A stretch of DNA of 8,343 nt from positions 1 to 8,343 of the forward strand of contig NZ_JAKJHX010000167.1 in assembly GCF_021648855.1 (NCBI RefSeq), written 5' to 3'. Positions 1 through 5,477 of this stretch are shown here, one piece after another; positions within the stretch are counted from its first letter, which is position 1; every line of letters starts with the position of its first letter. Position numbers and translations under genes: made by a program. The stretch is from Tychonema litorale BBK16. GTDB lineage: Bacteria > Cyanobacteriota > Cyanobacteriia > Cyanobacteriales > Microcoleaceae. The notes under the pieces were generated by a model, which searched no databases, was not told where the DNA came from, and saw only the letters and a list, made by a program, of their open reading frames with translations.

Positions 1-7
1 ATAATAT

Positions 8-60
8 AAAGCCGTCCTAGAAGGACGGGGCTTTAGACCCAGTTTTCTGGTAAAATTGGG
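8..60. repeat. Two-hairpin repeat, copy 1
   Basis: The first hairpin has arms CCGTCCT (12-18) and AGGACGG (22-28) with a 3-base loop. It is extended by AAAG (8-11) and CTTT (31-34) around a GG bulge. A second weaker hairpin pairs CCCA-TTTT (38-46) with AAAA-TGGG (52-60). A similar sequence lies inverted at 3122-3164, identical over most of about 43 bases. The bulged GC hairpin resembles REP-like elements or ends of IS200/IS605-family elements; that assignment is inference. There is no T-run, so I do not call it a terminator. Confidence 0.6.
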
Positions 61-114
61 ATTTCTTAAAAAGCCCAGCTAGAGTTGGCACTCCTACAAT
101 CAGCGACGGTTAGT

Positions 115-816
115 TTACTGTAATCTTTCACCGTGTTCGATGCGATTTTGAATGTCGCGAGCATTGGCACCTTCGTTGAGCCAGAATGCTGCGGCATCAA
201 TTTTGTCTGGGTTGCCAAGGAGGAACTTGCAATAGGTTTCTCCCATTGAGTAACATTGGAGTTCTATGCAACTCAGGGGCTTTTTGACTAGAGATCCGAA
301 GAAACCGGCGTACAAACCGGCGTATAGGTGACAAACTGGTTTGCCTACATCGCCTAATGTGCGAGCAACTGCTGAGTCAAAGAGGTTGATGAAGATGCAT
401 CCGTGTTTGCGATCGCTCATGTCTACTTCCCAGCGGCCCCAACCTTGAGCGGTGAACGGCCACCACCAAGTTTCTAGTAGAAACATTAGATTTGACTGGC
501 GAATGTTCTGGCTGAATTCGGCGCTGAACCATTTTTGAAAAAATTCGGCATCTTGGAGTCCCCACTGGCAACCAATAGTATACATGATCACTGAGGAAGC
601 AGGGCCTACTTCTTCTTCGAGTCCTTCGACTAAACCGATGATGAAGTCTTCGCTGGTGAAAATGTTGCGCGATTCGTTCCAGTCGTTAATGGTGCCTCCA
701 AGGCGATCGAATGCAAAGAAATCCTGAAATCTATAGTGGTTATGACTTTTAGGATGCTTTTGTTTGAGGAGAGAGTCGGTTGGGAGGACAATTTCTCTGT
801 TGGCGGTAGAGATCAT
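115..816 (-). CDS. V4R (4-vinyl-reductase-like) domain protein
   Basis: Protein of 233 aa read from the ATG at 814-816. The C-terminal half carries the V4R small-molecule-binding domain. Its core lies around residues 160-201, with a Cys-His pair (C162, H163), a GLYAGFFG stretch and three further cysteines (C183, C188, C196) in the pattern C-x4-C-x7-C. A Trp-rich LLETWWWPF stretch lies upstream. V4R domains are known from BchJ-like proteins and are thought to bind tetrapyrroles or other small hydrophobic ligands. Cyanobacterial V4R proteins such as those of the Synechocystis slr0144-slr0152 cluster are linked to photosystem II assembly, and this sequence resembles that type from memory. The frame stays open a further 51 codons upstream, but that part is unlike the family and the typical start begins near MISTANREIVLP. 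No Shine-Dalgarno is visible. It is divergent from the pseudo-orthocaspase gene. Ligand and function are not shown by the sequence. Confidence 0.82.
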   Translation of the reverse strand: MISTANREIVLPTDSLLKQKHPKSHNHYRFQDFFAFDRLGGTINDWNESRNIFTSEDFIIGLVEGLEEEVGPASSVIMYTIGCQWGLQDAEFFQKWFSAEFSQNIRQSNLMFLLETWWWPFTAQGWGRWEVDMSDRKHGCIFINLFDSAVARTLGDVGKPVCHLYAGLYAGFFGSLVKKPLSCIELQCYSMGETYCKFLLGNPDKIDAAAFWLNEGANARDIQNRIEHGERLQ

Positions 817-1130
817 TTGCGTGTTACTCGTGTTTAGTAATGTTAGTTGGGGCACATTGTTGGTCTTTTGAGCCGATCGACTCCGAAGACACAAATTCAC
901 TGGCTTCTGTATCCAATTTAACCTGGTTTTTTCTAAATACACAGGACAAAAAATTTTCAGGCAATACAAGAAGTTAACATTATGGGACTATGAACTTTTT
1001 ATTGATTGCAACTTCTGCCTGGTGTCAACTGCTATGTGACTTCTGACGAAAGTCGGGTCAAAGTTGGATCTGAGTATGTGTTATCGTTTTGTGCAAGCTG
1101 TTTAATATATATATCGAGCATAAGGTTACT
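817..1130. promoter_or_regulatory. Divergent intergenic region between V4R and caspase-like genes
   Basis: This 314-base stretch separates two divergent start codons, so both promoters should lie here. I find no convincing sigma-70 pair or operator palindrome. AT-rich TTTAATATATATAT at 1101-1114 could hold a -10 element for the rightward gene, but no matching -35 is seen. AAGG at 1122-1125 is a weak Shine-Dalgarno for the ATG at 1131. Position is the only real evidence. Confidence 0.35.
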
Positions 1131-2996
1131 ATGAAACATCACGCTTGTATTGCAATAGGCATAAATCAATATCAGTTACTTCAGCCTTTGAGTTATGCCC
1201 AAGAGGATGCAGAGGCCGTATACACTTTTTTGGTTGAAGAGGCTGGTTTTTCGAGGGATGAATGCCTTCTGATGACGGATAGTTCGCCCTCGCTGTGGGG
1301 TAATTCAACCTATCCGAATCGGGAAAATATTCTGAAGTTGACCGAAAATCTGTGCGCCGAACACTTACAACAGGGAGATTTACTCTGGTGCTTTTTTAGT
1401 GGCTACGGTGTCAGCCATGAAGGGAAGGATTATTTGATGCCAGTGGATGGGAATCCCGCTGATATTCAGGGTACGGGGATTCCGGTAGAGGTGCTTTTGA
1501 ATACTCTGAAAAAGGCTCCTACCGAAACAGTGTTGGTTCTGGTTGATATGAACCGTAGCCAAATCGTGAAAGCTGGCGAAACTATAGGGGTTCAAACTGC
1601 GGAGTTGGCTCGGAATCTGGAAATCCCGACGATGCTTTCTTGTCGGCCGAATCAAGTTTCGCGGGAGACTTCTGCTCTGCGCCAAGGGTTTTTTACGACG
1701 GCGCTTTTGGAGGGGTTGCGATCGGGACAGTGCAAGACTCTTAAGGGTTTAGATCGTTTTTTGACCGATCGCCTACCTGAGTTGTGCGACCACCATTTGC
1801 GTCCGAAACAGGAACCTTTGATGGTTGTAAATCCTCCAGGAAAAGCCCATTTGGTGATTTTACCAGATGTTGCTCTTGTCGCAAATGCTGAAGCGGCTGG
1901 ACGCAACGGTAGTGTGACGGTTGAGGCCGAAAGTAATGGTTTCGATCGCCACCGAATGGGTACGGCGACAGTTCAAATGGACTTACCTCCAGCTACTCGT
2001 AACTCTCAGGATTTGGGAACCCAAATGCCTGTTCAGGTGCCTGTGTCGAATGCTGTTGGGTCTGCTGACGGGGGTGGCGATCGACCCAACTTGCAAAAAC
2101 CAGAAGATTTAGACAATGGGGCTTCGGATAAATCGTTTTTGCAACAGCTAATTTTGTGGAGTGGTGCTACGGCTGCAATTCTGCTGTTGGGTGTGTTTCT
2201 GACTAATAGGTCAATTTTCATGGCTCAGCAGCAAGGTAGCCCAAAATTGACCACTGAGAATGCTCAGAACCGTCCCCCTGAAAATTCTGGGGTAAAGCCT
2301 GTAAAGCCTGTAACTCCTGGTGCTGGGGTGTCCCAGAATCAACCGCAGGCTGTATCAGTAGGAACTGGAGCGAAACCGCAACCTTCTAGCCAGCAGGTTT
2401 GGGCTGAAGCGAAAACTATGCTCAAGGATGGTTCGGCTTCGAGTTTTAATAATGCCGTCAGAAAAGCTCGATCGATCGCGCCTACAGATCCGCTTTATCC
2501 GCAAACTCAACAGGATATTGAGCGCTGGAGTTTGACGATTTTGGATATAGCTAACGGGCGGGCTGCTAGGGGCGATTTTCTAGGGGCGATTGGAGCGGCT
2601 AAATTAATGCCTGATGCCAATAAGCCGATTTACAATCAGTCTAAGGAGGCGATCGTTCAGTGGCAGGATTTATCTAAGCAGCAACAGTTGAATAAGGCTG
2701 TGATATCTGCTGCTAAGACAAAAATTAAGCGAGGTGAGGCATCTTCTTACAGTAAGGCGATCGAGCAAGTTAACAAGATTCAACCCGGTGAGCCGCTTCA
2801 TACAGAAGCTCAGCGTTTGACAGGAGAATGGAGTGAAACTATTCTCAAGATTGCTCAACTGCGTAGCTCTCAAGGGAAGCTTAAAGATGCTGTTGAATCT
2901 GCATCATTGGTGCCATCTGGTAGCAAGAGTTATCAGCGAGCTCAAAAGGCGATCGCTGAATGGAAAAGCAAGCTGAAAGTTCAGAAAAAAGGTTGA
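1131..2996 (+). CDS. Membrane-anchored pseudo-orthocaspase (peptidase C14-like, catalytic dyad lost)
   Basis: 621 aa from the ATG at 1131; AAGG sits 5 bases upstream, and MKHHACIAIGINQY is the usual N-terminus of the caspase p20 fold. Residues 1-245 are the peptidase C14 domain. The catalytic His motif, normally FSGHG, reads FSGYG (Y92). The catalytic Cys motif, normally DACRS, reads DMNRS (N141). The protein is therefore predicted to have no cysteine-protease activity. A polar linker leads to one transmembrane helix (about 339-358, rich in Leu/Ile/Ala), then a Pro/Gln-rich linker (366-420). Two tandem helical repeats follow, about 88 residues each (425-512 and 524-611), each ending in an AI..W motif. 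No signal peptide is seen, so the caspase domain is probably cytoplasmic and the repeats extracytoplasmic, which is inference. Pseudo-orthocaspases with a Tyr in place of His are a known cyanobacterial class, and a role in photosynthesis has been proposed. Codons are otherwise intact. Confidence 0.85.
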   Translation: MKHHACIAIGINQYQLLQPLSYAQEDAEAVYTFLVEEAGFSRDECLLMTDSSPSLWGNSTYPNRENILKLTENLCAEHLQQGDLLWCFFSGYGVSHEGKDYLMPVDGNPADIQGTGIPVEVLLNTLKKAPTETVLVLVDMNRSQIVKAGETIGVQTAELARNLEIPTMLSCRPNQVSRETSALRQGFFTTALLEGLRSGQCKTLKGLDRFLTDRLPELCDHHLRPKQEPLMVVNPPGKAHLVILPDVALVANAEAAGRNGSVTVEAESNGFDRHRMGTATVQMDLPPATRNSQDLGTQMPVQVPVSNAVGSADGGGDRPNLQKPEDLDNGASDKSFLQQLILWSGATAAILLLGVFLTNRSIFMAQQQGSPKLTTENAQNRPPENSGVKPVKPVTPGAGVSQNQPQAVSVGTGAKPQPSSQQVWAEAKTMLKDGSASSFNNAVRKARSIAPTDPLYPQTQQDIERWSLTILDIANGRAARGDFLGAIGAAKLMPDANKPIYNQSKEAIVQWQDLSKQQQLNKAVISAAKTKIKRGEASSYSKAIEQVNKIQPGEPLHTEAQRLTGEWSETILKIAQLRSSQGKLKDAVESASLVPSGSKSYQRAQKAIAEWKSKLKVQKKG

Positions 2997-3019
2997 TTTA
3001 GGCACGGTTTTTGAAGTTA

Positions 3020-3074
3020 GAGTTATGAATTGTGAGCTGATCAAGTTTAACTTGTAACTCACTGCTCATAACTC
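3020..3074. repeat. Three-tier imperfect palindrome downstream of the caspase-like gene
   Basis: Nested arms are GAGTTATGA (3020-3028) with TCATAACTC (3066-3074), GTGAG (3032-3036) with CTCAC (3058-3062), and CAAGTT (3042-3047) with AACTTG (3049-3054). The result is one long stepped hairpin. It begins 24 bases after the pseudo-orthocaspase stop and could shape the mRNA 3' end. It has no T-tract, so it is not a classical terminator. GAGTTATGA-type filler repeats are common between cyanobacterial genes. Confidence 0.6.
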
Positions 3075-3121
3075 CAGCTTTGCTGAGTTAGATAACGTTC
3101 TAGCAGCTTTACATTCGGTTA

Positions 3122-3164
3122 CCAAAAAATTGGGTTTAAAGCCCCGTCCTTATAGGACGGCTTT
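3122..3164. repeat. Hairpin repeat, copy 2 (inverted relative to copy 1)
   Basis: Arms CCGTCCT (3144-3150) and AGGACGG (3154-3160) enclose the loop TAT. They are extended by AAAG (3138-3141) and CTTT (3161-3164) around a CC bulge. A small CCAA/TTGG hairpin (3122-3133) lies on the left. Read in reverse complement it matches the repeat at 8-60 with about five differences over 43 bases. Its last bases overlap TTGAT at 3163-3167, the proposed target motif of the adjacent tnpB element. Confidence 0.6.
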
Positions 3165-3170
3165 GATTTC

Positions 3171-3204
3171 ATAAAGTGTAAATAATCATAAAGTGTAAAT
3201 AATC
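3171..3204. repeat. Exact 17-bp tandem duplication in the left end of the tnpB element
   Basis: ATAAAGTGTAAATAATC occurs twice without a gap (3171-3187 and 3188-3204). It lies just inside the proposed left end and upstream of tnpB. It may be a recent slippage event, or a duplicated end- or promoter-proximal motif. Confidence 0.85.
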
Positions 3205-3260
3205 ATTAAAAATACATACATTGAAAGTAAAGTTATTGGCGAATAAAGTAAGATATTTGA

Positions 3261-3953
3261 ATGCTCACATTAGAGTTTAAATTAAAAGGCAAAGCGCAGC
3301 AATATCGGATCATTGACGAGATGATCAGAACAGCTCAGTTTGTCCGAAATAAAACTCTTAAATACTGGACAGAAAATCAAGGAGTGAAGCTAATTGACCT
3401 GTACAAACAATGCGCCTTTCTCGAAAAAAGAAAGGCTCTAGTAATCGAAAAAAAGCGATTAATTAAGTTAGGAAGAAAACACCTAAAAGTCAGCAGGCAG
3501 CGTAAAGACTTCGCCATTAAAACGGCGTTGTACGCGGTAAAATCTAACGATTTTGTAGCCCACGAAGACCTTCAGGTTAAAAACATGGTGAAAAACCATA
3601 AGCTTGCCAAATCAATTAGTGATGCAGCATGGTCACTGTTTGCTCAATGGTTGGAGTATTTTGGGAAAGTGTATGACAAAACAGTGATTGCTGTTGCGCC
3701 TCAATACACATCTCAAGACTGCTCAAGCTGTGGCAATACTGTCAAAAAAACACTTTCTACTCGAACCCATATTTGTGGTTGCGGTACGATATTAGATCGA
3801 GATCATAATGCCGCCAAAAATATTTTGGCTAAAGGATTGAAAGCCCATGCAGGAATCAATTTAAATACGGCGGGGCACGCCGAAATTAACGCTTGGGGAC
3901 AGACCGACCTCTACTCGTTGGTGGTGACATCAACGAGTAAGTTGACTGACTGA
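3261..3953 (+). CDS. tnpB: Internally deleted, RuvC-I-less TnpB (dead RNA-guided nuclease)
   Basis: 230 aa; usual TnpB length is about 370-400. Residues 1-53 match the TnpB N-terminus (AQFVRNKTLKYW). Residues 68-230 match the C-terminal half: GRKHLKVSRQRKDFA, RuvC-II Glu in AHEDLQVKNM (E102), the C-x2-C...C-x-C zinc ribbon (C154, C157, C172, C174), RuvC-III LDRDHNAAKNI (D181) and the late AGHAEINAWGQTDLY segment. The middle of the protein, including most of the REC part and the RuvC-I Asp, is missing, so DNA cleavage is not expected. Residues 54-67 are frame-shifted: another frame from 3419 reads SRKKKGSSNRKKAI, the sequence expected of the family there. Frame returns after a duplicated ATTA at 3458-3465. 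The upstream region shows no strong Shine-Dalgarno. It may be a decaying gene or a protein still able to bind its RNA; the sequence does not decide. Confidence 0.85.
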   Translation: MLTLEFKLKGKAQQYRIIDEMIRTAQFVRNKTLKYWTENQGVKLIDLYKQCAFLEKRKALVIEKKRLIKLGRKHLKVSRQRKDFAIKTALYAVKSNDFVAHEDLQVKNMVKNHKLAKSISDAAWSLFAQWLEYFGKVYDKTVIAVAPQYTSQDCSSCGNTVKKTLSTRTHICGCGTILDRDHNAAKNILAKGLKAHAGINLNTAGHAEINAWGQTDLYSLVVTSTSKLTD

Positions 3954-4007
3954 TCCAAGAATCCCCGCGCGTTCATGCGGGGGAGTGTCAAATAGTAAGG
4001 TATATTT
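3850..4007 (+). ncRNA. TnpB-associated omega RNA (reRNA) with guide end
   Basis: In IS200/IS605 elements the guide RNA is made from the tnpB 3' end and the element's right end. Here a 9-bp stem TACTCGTTG (3912-3920) / CAACGAGTA (3931-3939) lies inside the last tnpB codons. A terminal hairpin CCCCGC (3963-3968) / GCGGGG (3977-3982) then leads to GTGTCAA ending at 3991. The guide would be the flanking DNA from 3992, about 16 nt, starting ATAGTAAGGTATATTT. The scaffold is downstream of the protein deletion and appears whole. The 5' boundary is a guess; the 3' end of the scaffold is better supported. Confidence 0.6.
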
Positions 4008-4314
4008 TAACTCAATTCCTATTGACGAAACTAAAAAAGAACGGTTAAGGTGGCAGTGTCTAAAGGTAGACGGGGAAGATCACTTTTTCGATCAGGGGGG
4101 TAAAAACCAGGAAATCAGATAGCTAGAGAGCTTATTCAACCTTGTCAATTCAGGGAAGTAGTATTACCACTAAAGTCTAGTATATTGCTCGGTGGTATCG
4201 AAAATTGTAACAGTTCTTAATCATAAAAAAAACTTTCAAAACGGCTAGTATAGTGACACTTTTGCTAGCAAAAACAGATAAAGTAAATAAAGTTGCCTAA
4301 TTTTACACACCACG
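3992..4314. other. Gene-free spacer right of the tnpB element
   Basis: After the guide segment I see no coding potential, RNA gene or strong repeat here. A -10-like TATAGT at 4249-4254 lacks a fitting -35. A 6-bp inverted repeat TACCAC/GTGGTA (4165-4170, 4192-4197) is too weak to interpret. The stretch probably contains the promoter of the small gene at 4432. Confidence 0.4.
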
Positions 4315-4350
4315 ATCCCCACCCTGGGGATACTGAATCGACTTGATTCA
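4315..4350 (+). promoter_or_regulatory. Two tandem hairpins upstream of the 74-aa gene
   Basis: ATCCCC (4315-4320) pairs with GGGGAT (4326-4331), and TGAATC (4334-4339) with GATTCA (4345-4350). Both are perfect 6-bp stems with 5-base loops, two bases apart. They start 117 bases before the ATG at 4432 and could be leader RNA structures or a protein-binding site. No T-tract follows. A role is speculative. Confidence 0.3.
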
Positions 4351-4431
4351 TAGACAGTGGTTTGAGAGTTACAATCGGAATCAAAGCATCGCTATTTAAC
4401 AGAGTTCTCTAGTTACTTTTACTTTCAGCTT

Positions 4432-4656
4432 ATGAACGTGGATTTTATCAAAGCCCAAGTCAGGTTGCTACAGGGTGCTAGTTCATCGGAGCGAGAAACC
4501 CTTATGAAAAACATCGGTGTCTGTGCTGGCGTTATCAGACCAGGAGAGTACGTGACTCCGCAGCGGAAGCACGCTATCACTCTCTGGCTACAAACAAATG
4601 CTGTTCGACTCCGGCTACCCCAACTTCCTCTGGATTTGGCTGGACATAAGTCTTAA
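4432..4656 (+). CDS. Small hypothetical protein (74 aa)
   Basis: I do not recognise this protein. It starts with ATG after an AT-rich leader without a clear Shine-Dalgarno and ends in TAA at 4654-4656. It is basic overall (11 Lys/Arg against 5 Asp/Glu) and probably soluble. A helical N-terminal part (FIKAQVRLLQGASSSERETL) is followed by a central GVCAGVIRPGEYVTPQRKH segment with a single Cys, and a helix ITLWLQTNAVRLRLPQLPL. No transmembrane segment or metal-binding cluster is seen. It stands alone: the tnpB element lies 440 bases to the left and a 478-base spacer to the right. Its orderly amino-acid composition favours a real gene, but a chance frame cannot be excluded. Confidence 0.5.
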   Translation: MNVDFIKAQVRLLQGASSSERETLMKNIGVCAGVIRPGEYVTPQRKHAITLWLQTNAVRLRLPQLPLDLAGHKS

Positions 4657-4808
4657 CAGCCAGATAATCAAGGGATTTTCGCCCAAAACCATAACCTGTG
4701 TTAATTGCTTTTAGACTTGAGATGCCCGATCGATCTCATGTTGGATAAATTTTCTATTTGCGGATCTGAGGAGAAAATAATCCCTATTCAATAGGTATAC
4801 ATATTTAC
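4657..4808. other. Start of the 478-base gene-free spacer (4657-5134)
   Basis: Nothing coding is visible. A 6-bp inverted repeat TGAGAT/ATCTCA (4718-4723, 4733-4738) includes a partial HIP1 core (CGATCG). The spacer's structured parts, the palindrome at 4809-4832 and the MITE-like element at 4984-5110, are listed separately. Between them, 4920-4945 is strongly AT-rich. Confidence 0.4.
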
Positions 4809-4832
4809 AGGGGCAGTAATTAAACTGCCCCT
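4809..4832. repeat. Perfect GC-rich palindrome (possible terminator or repeat)
   Basis: AGGGGCAGT (4809-4817) and ACTGCCCCT (4824-4832) form a perfect 9-bp stem with a 6-base AATTAA loop. It is followed by CTACTTTTG, a weak T-tract, so it could end the transcript of the 74-aa gene 150 bases upstream. Because it is perfectly symmetric it could also be a dispersed intergenic palindrome, a type common in cyanobacterial genomes. Confidence 0.65.
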
Positions 4833-4983
4833 ACTTTTGAAAAATCAGGGGGATTGGTGGCAAATCAATATAAAACACTGTTCTATTGATGAGAAATGGC
4901 AGAGATTTATTGAACTTATGAATAAGTTATATATTTTATTTTTATGGTAAGATGGTACGAGTTATGTTAATTAACTTGCTTCA

Positions 4984-5110
4984 TAAGCTGTGGAGCATTT
5001 AAACCACTAACTATCCATGTAGGGTGCGTCAGCTAGAACACTGACTATACATGGGAAACGCCTTAAAACTGACGCACCCTACAATACCATTTTAAATGCG
5101 TAGCAGCTTA
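4984..5110. mobile_element. MITE-like nested palindrome (about 127 bp)
   Basis: Outer arms TAAGCTG (4984-4990) and GCATTTAAA (4995-5003) pair with TTTAAATGC (5091-5099) and CAGCTTA (5104-5110) across a 4-base mismatch on each side. Inner arms GTAGGGTGCGTCAG (5019-5032) and CTGACGCACCCTAC (5069-5082) are a perfect 14-bp inverted repeat. GTAGGGTGCGTCAG-type ends are familiar from small non-autonomous cyanobacterial elements. There is no coding sequence inside. The inner repeat (5019-5082) may be the actual element, with the outer arms being older flanking structure. It ends 24 bases before the next gene's start and may carry part of its promoter. Confidence 0.65.
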
Positions 5111-5134
5111 ACATAATTTATAGACAAAAATACT

Positions 5135-5398
5135 GTGCCAAAAAAACAAAAATTTCCTTATTTAGTTGGTTCCCGATGGACGGCATTGCAACAAACTTGG
5201 GGCTGGCGGCACTTTCAAGTAGTCAACCGAAAAAACCAAGGTAAGTGGGTATTTGCAGAAATGGTAGCTGCTTGTGACCCCAATGTACGTTTCTGGCTGA
5301 ACGCCCAACAGTTCAAAGATCGAGCGCTATGGCAAGCTGGATGGCAGTCTACGCAAGAACTAGAGGATTTGGAAGTGGTCGAGCAAAATATTTGCTAA
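5135..5398 (+). CDS. TIGR02450 family Trp-rich small protein
   Basis: 87 aa with a GTG start at 5135; no ATG lies closer and the family N-terminus (KFPYLVGSRWTA) follows directly. Family marks seen are LVGSRWTALQ near residue 10, GWRHFQVVNR at 23-32, KWVFAEMVAACDPNVRFWLNAQQFKDRALWQAGW to residue 70, and seven tryptophans in total. TIGR02450 proteins are small, soluble and of unknown function, found in cyanobacteria and proteobacteria. No signal peptide or membrane helix. The acidic C-terminal tail (QELEDLEVVEQNIC) extends past the usual end. The gene precedes scpB by 79 bases on the same strand, so co-transcription is possible but not shown. Confidence 0.75.
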   Translation: MPKKQKFPYLVGSRWTALQQTWGWRHFQVVNRKNQGKWVFAEMVAACDPNVRFWLNAQQFKDRALWQAGWQSTQELEDLEVVEQNIC

Positions 5399-5440
5399 TT
5401 AGTGATACATTGGGAGGCTGACATAAAGATGTTTATGCCG

Positions 5441-5475
5441 AATTCTCAATTCTCAATTCCCAATTCTCAATTCCA
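5441..5475. repeat. Degenerate heptamer array (AATTCTC units)
   Basis: Five imperfect 7-base units alternate AATTCTC and AATTCCC/AATTCCA, ending two bases before the scpB ATG. This is the short tandemly repeated repetitive (STRR) kind known from filamentous cyanobacteria. It occupies the place of the scpB ribosome binding site, which shows no Shine-Dalgarno. Confidence 0.75.
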
Positions 5476-5477
5476 AA

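Larger units (their letters stand above)
3168..3991 (+). mobile_element. tnpB-only IS200/IS605-family element (about 824 bp)
   Basis: The right end is set by the reRNA-type terminus GAGTGTCAA at 3983-3991, preceded by a GC-rich hairpin, as in ISDra2-like elements. The left end is inferred from TTGAT at 3163-3167, the target/TAM motif known for ISDra2, which would put the first element base at 3168. No tnpA is present, so the element cannot move alone; a Y1 transposase elsewhere in the genome would be needed. The tnpB inside is internally deleted. The left boundary is less certain than the right one. Confidence 0.6.

Noticed and set aside
817..969. 51-residue N-terminal extension of the V4R protein
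   Set aside because: It is unlike the family; the recognised sequence begins at the ATG at 816.
1089..1130. Upstream TTG start adding 14 residues to the caspase-like protein
   Set aside because: The family N-terminus starts at MKHHACIAIGIN, with an ATG and AAGG just upstream at 1122-1125.
1380..1906. Minus-strand open frames of 101 and 84 codons
   Set aside because: They are antisense to the caspase-like gene, with low-complexity basic sequence and no family resemblance.
4249..4254. TATAGT as a -10 element for the 74-aa gene
   Set aside because: No -35 at 16-18 bases; the position upstream holds an A-run only.
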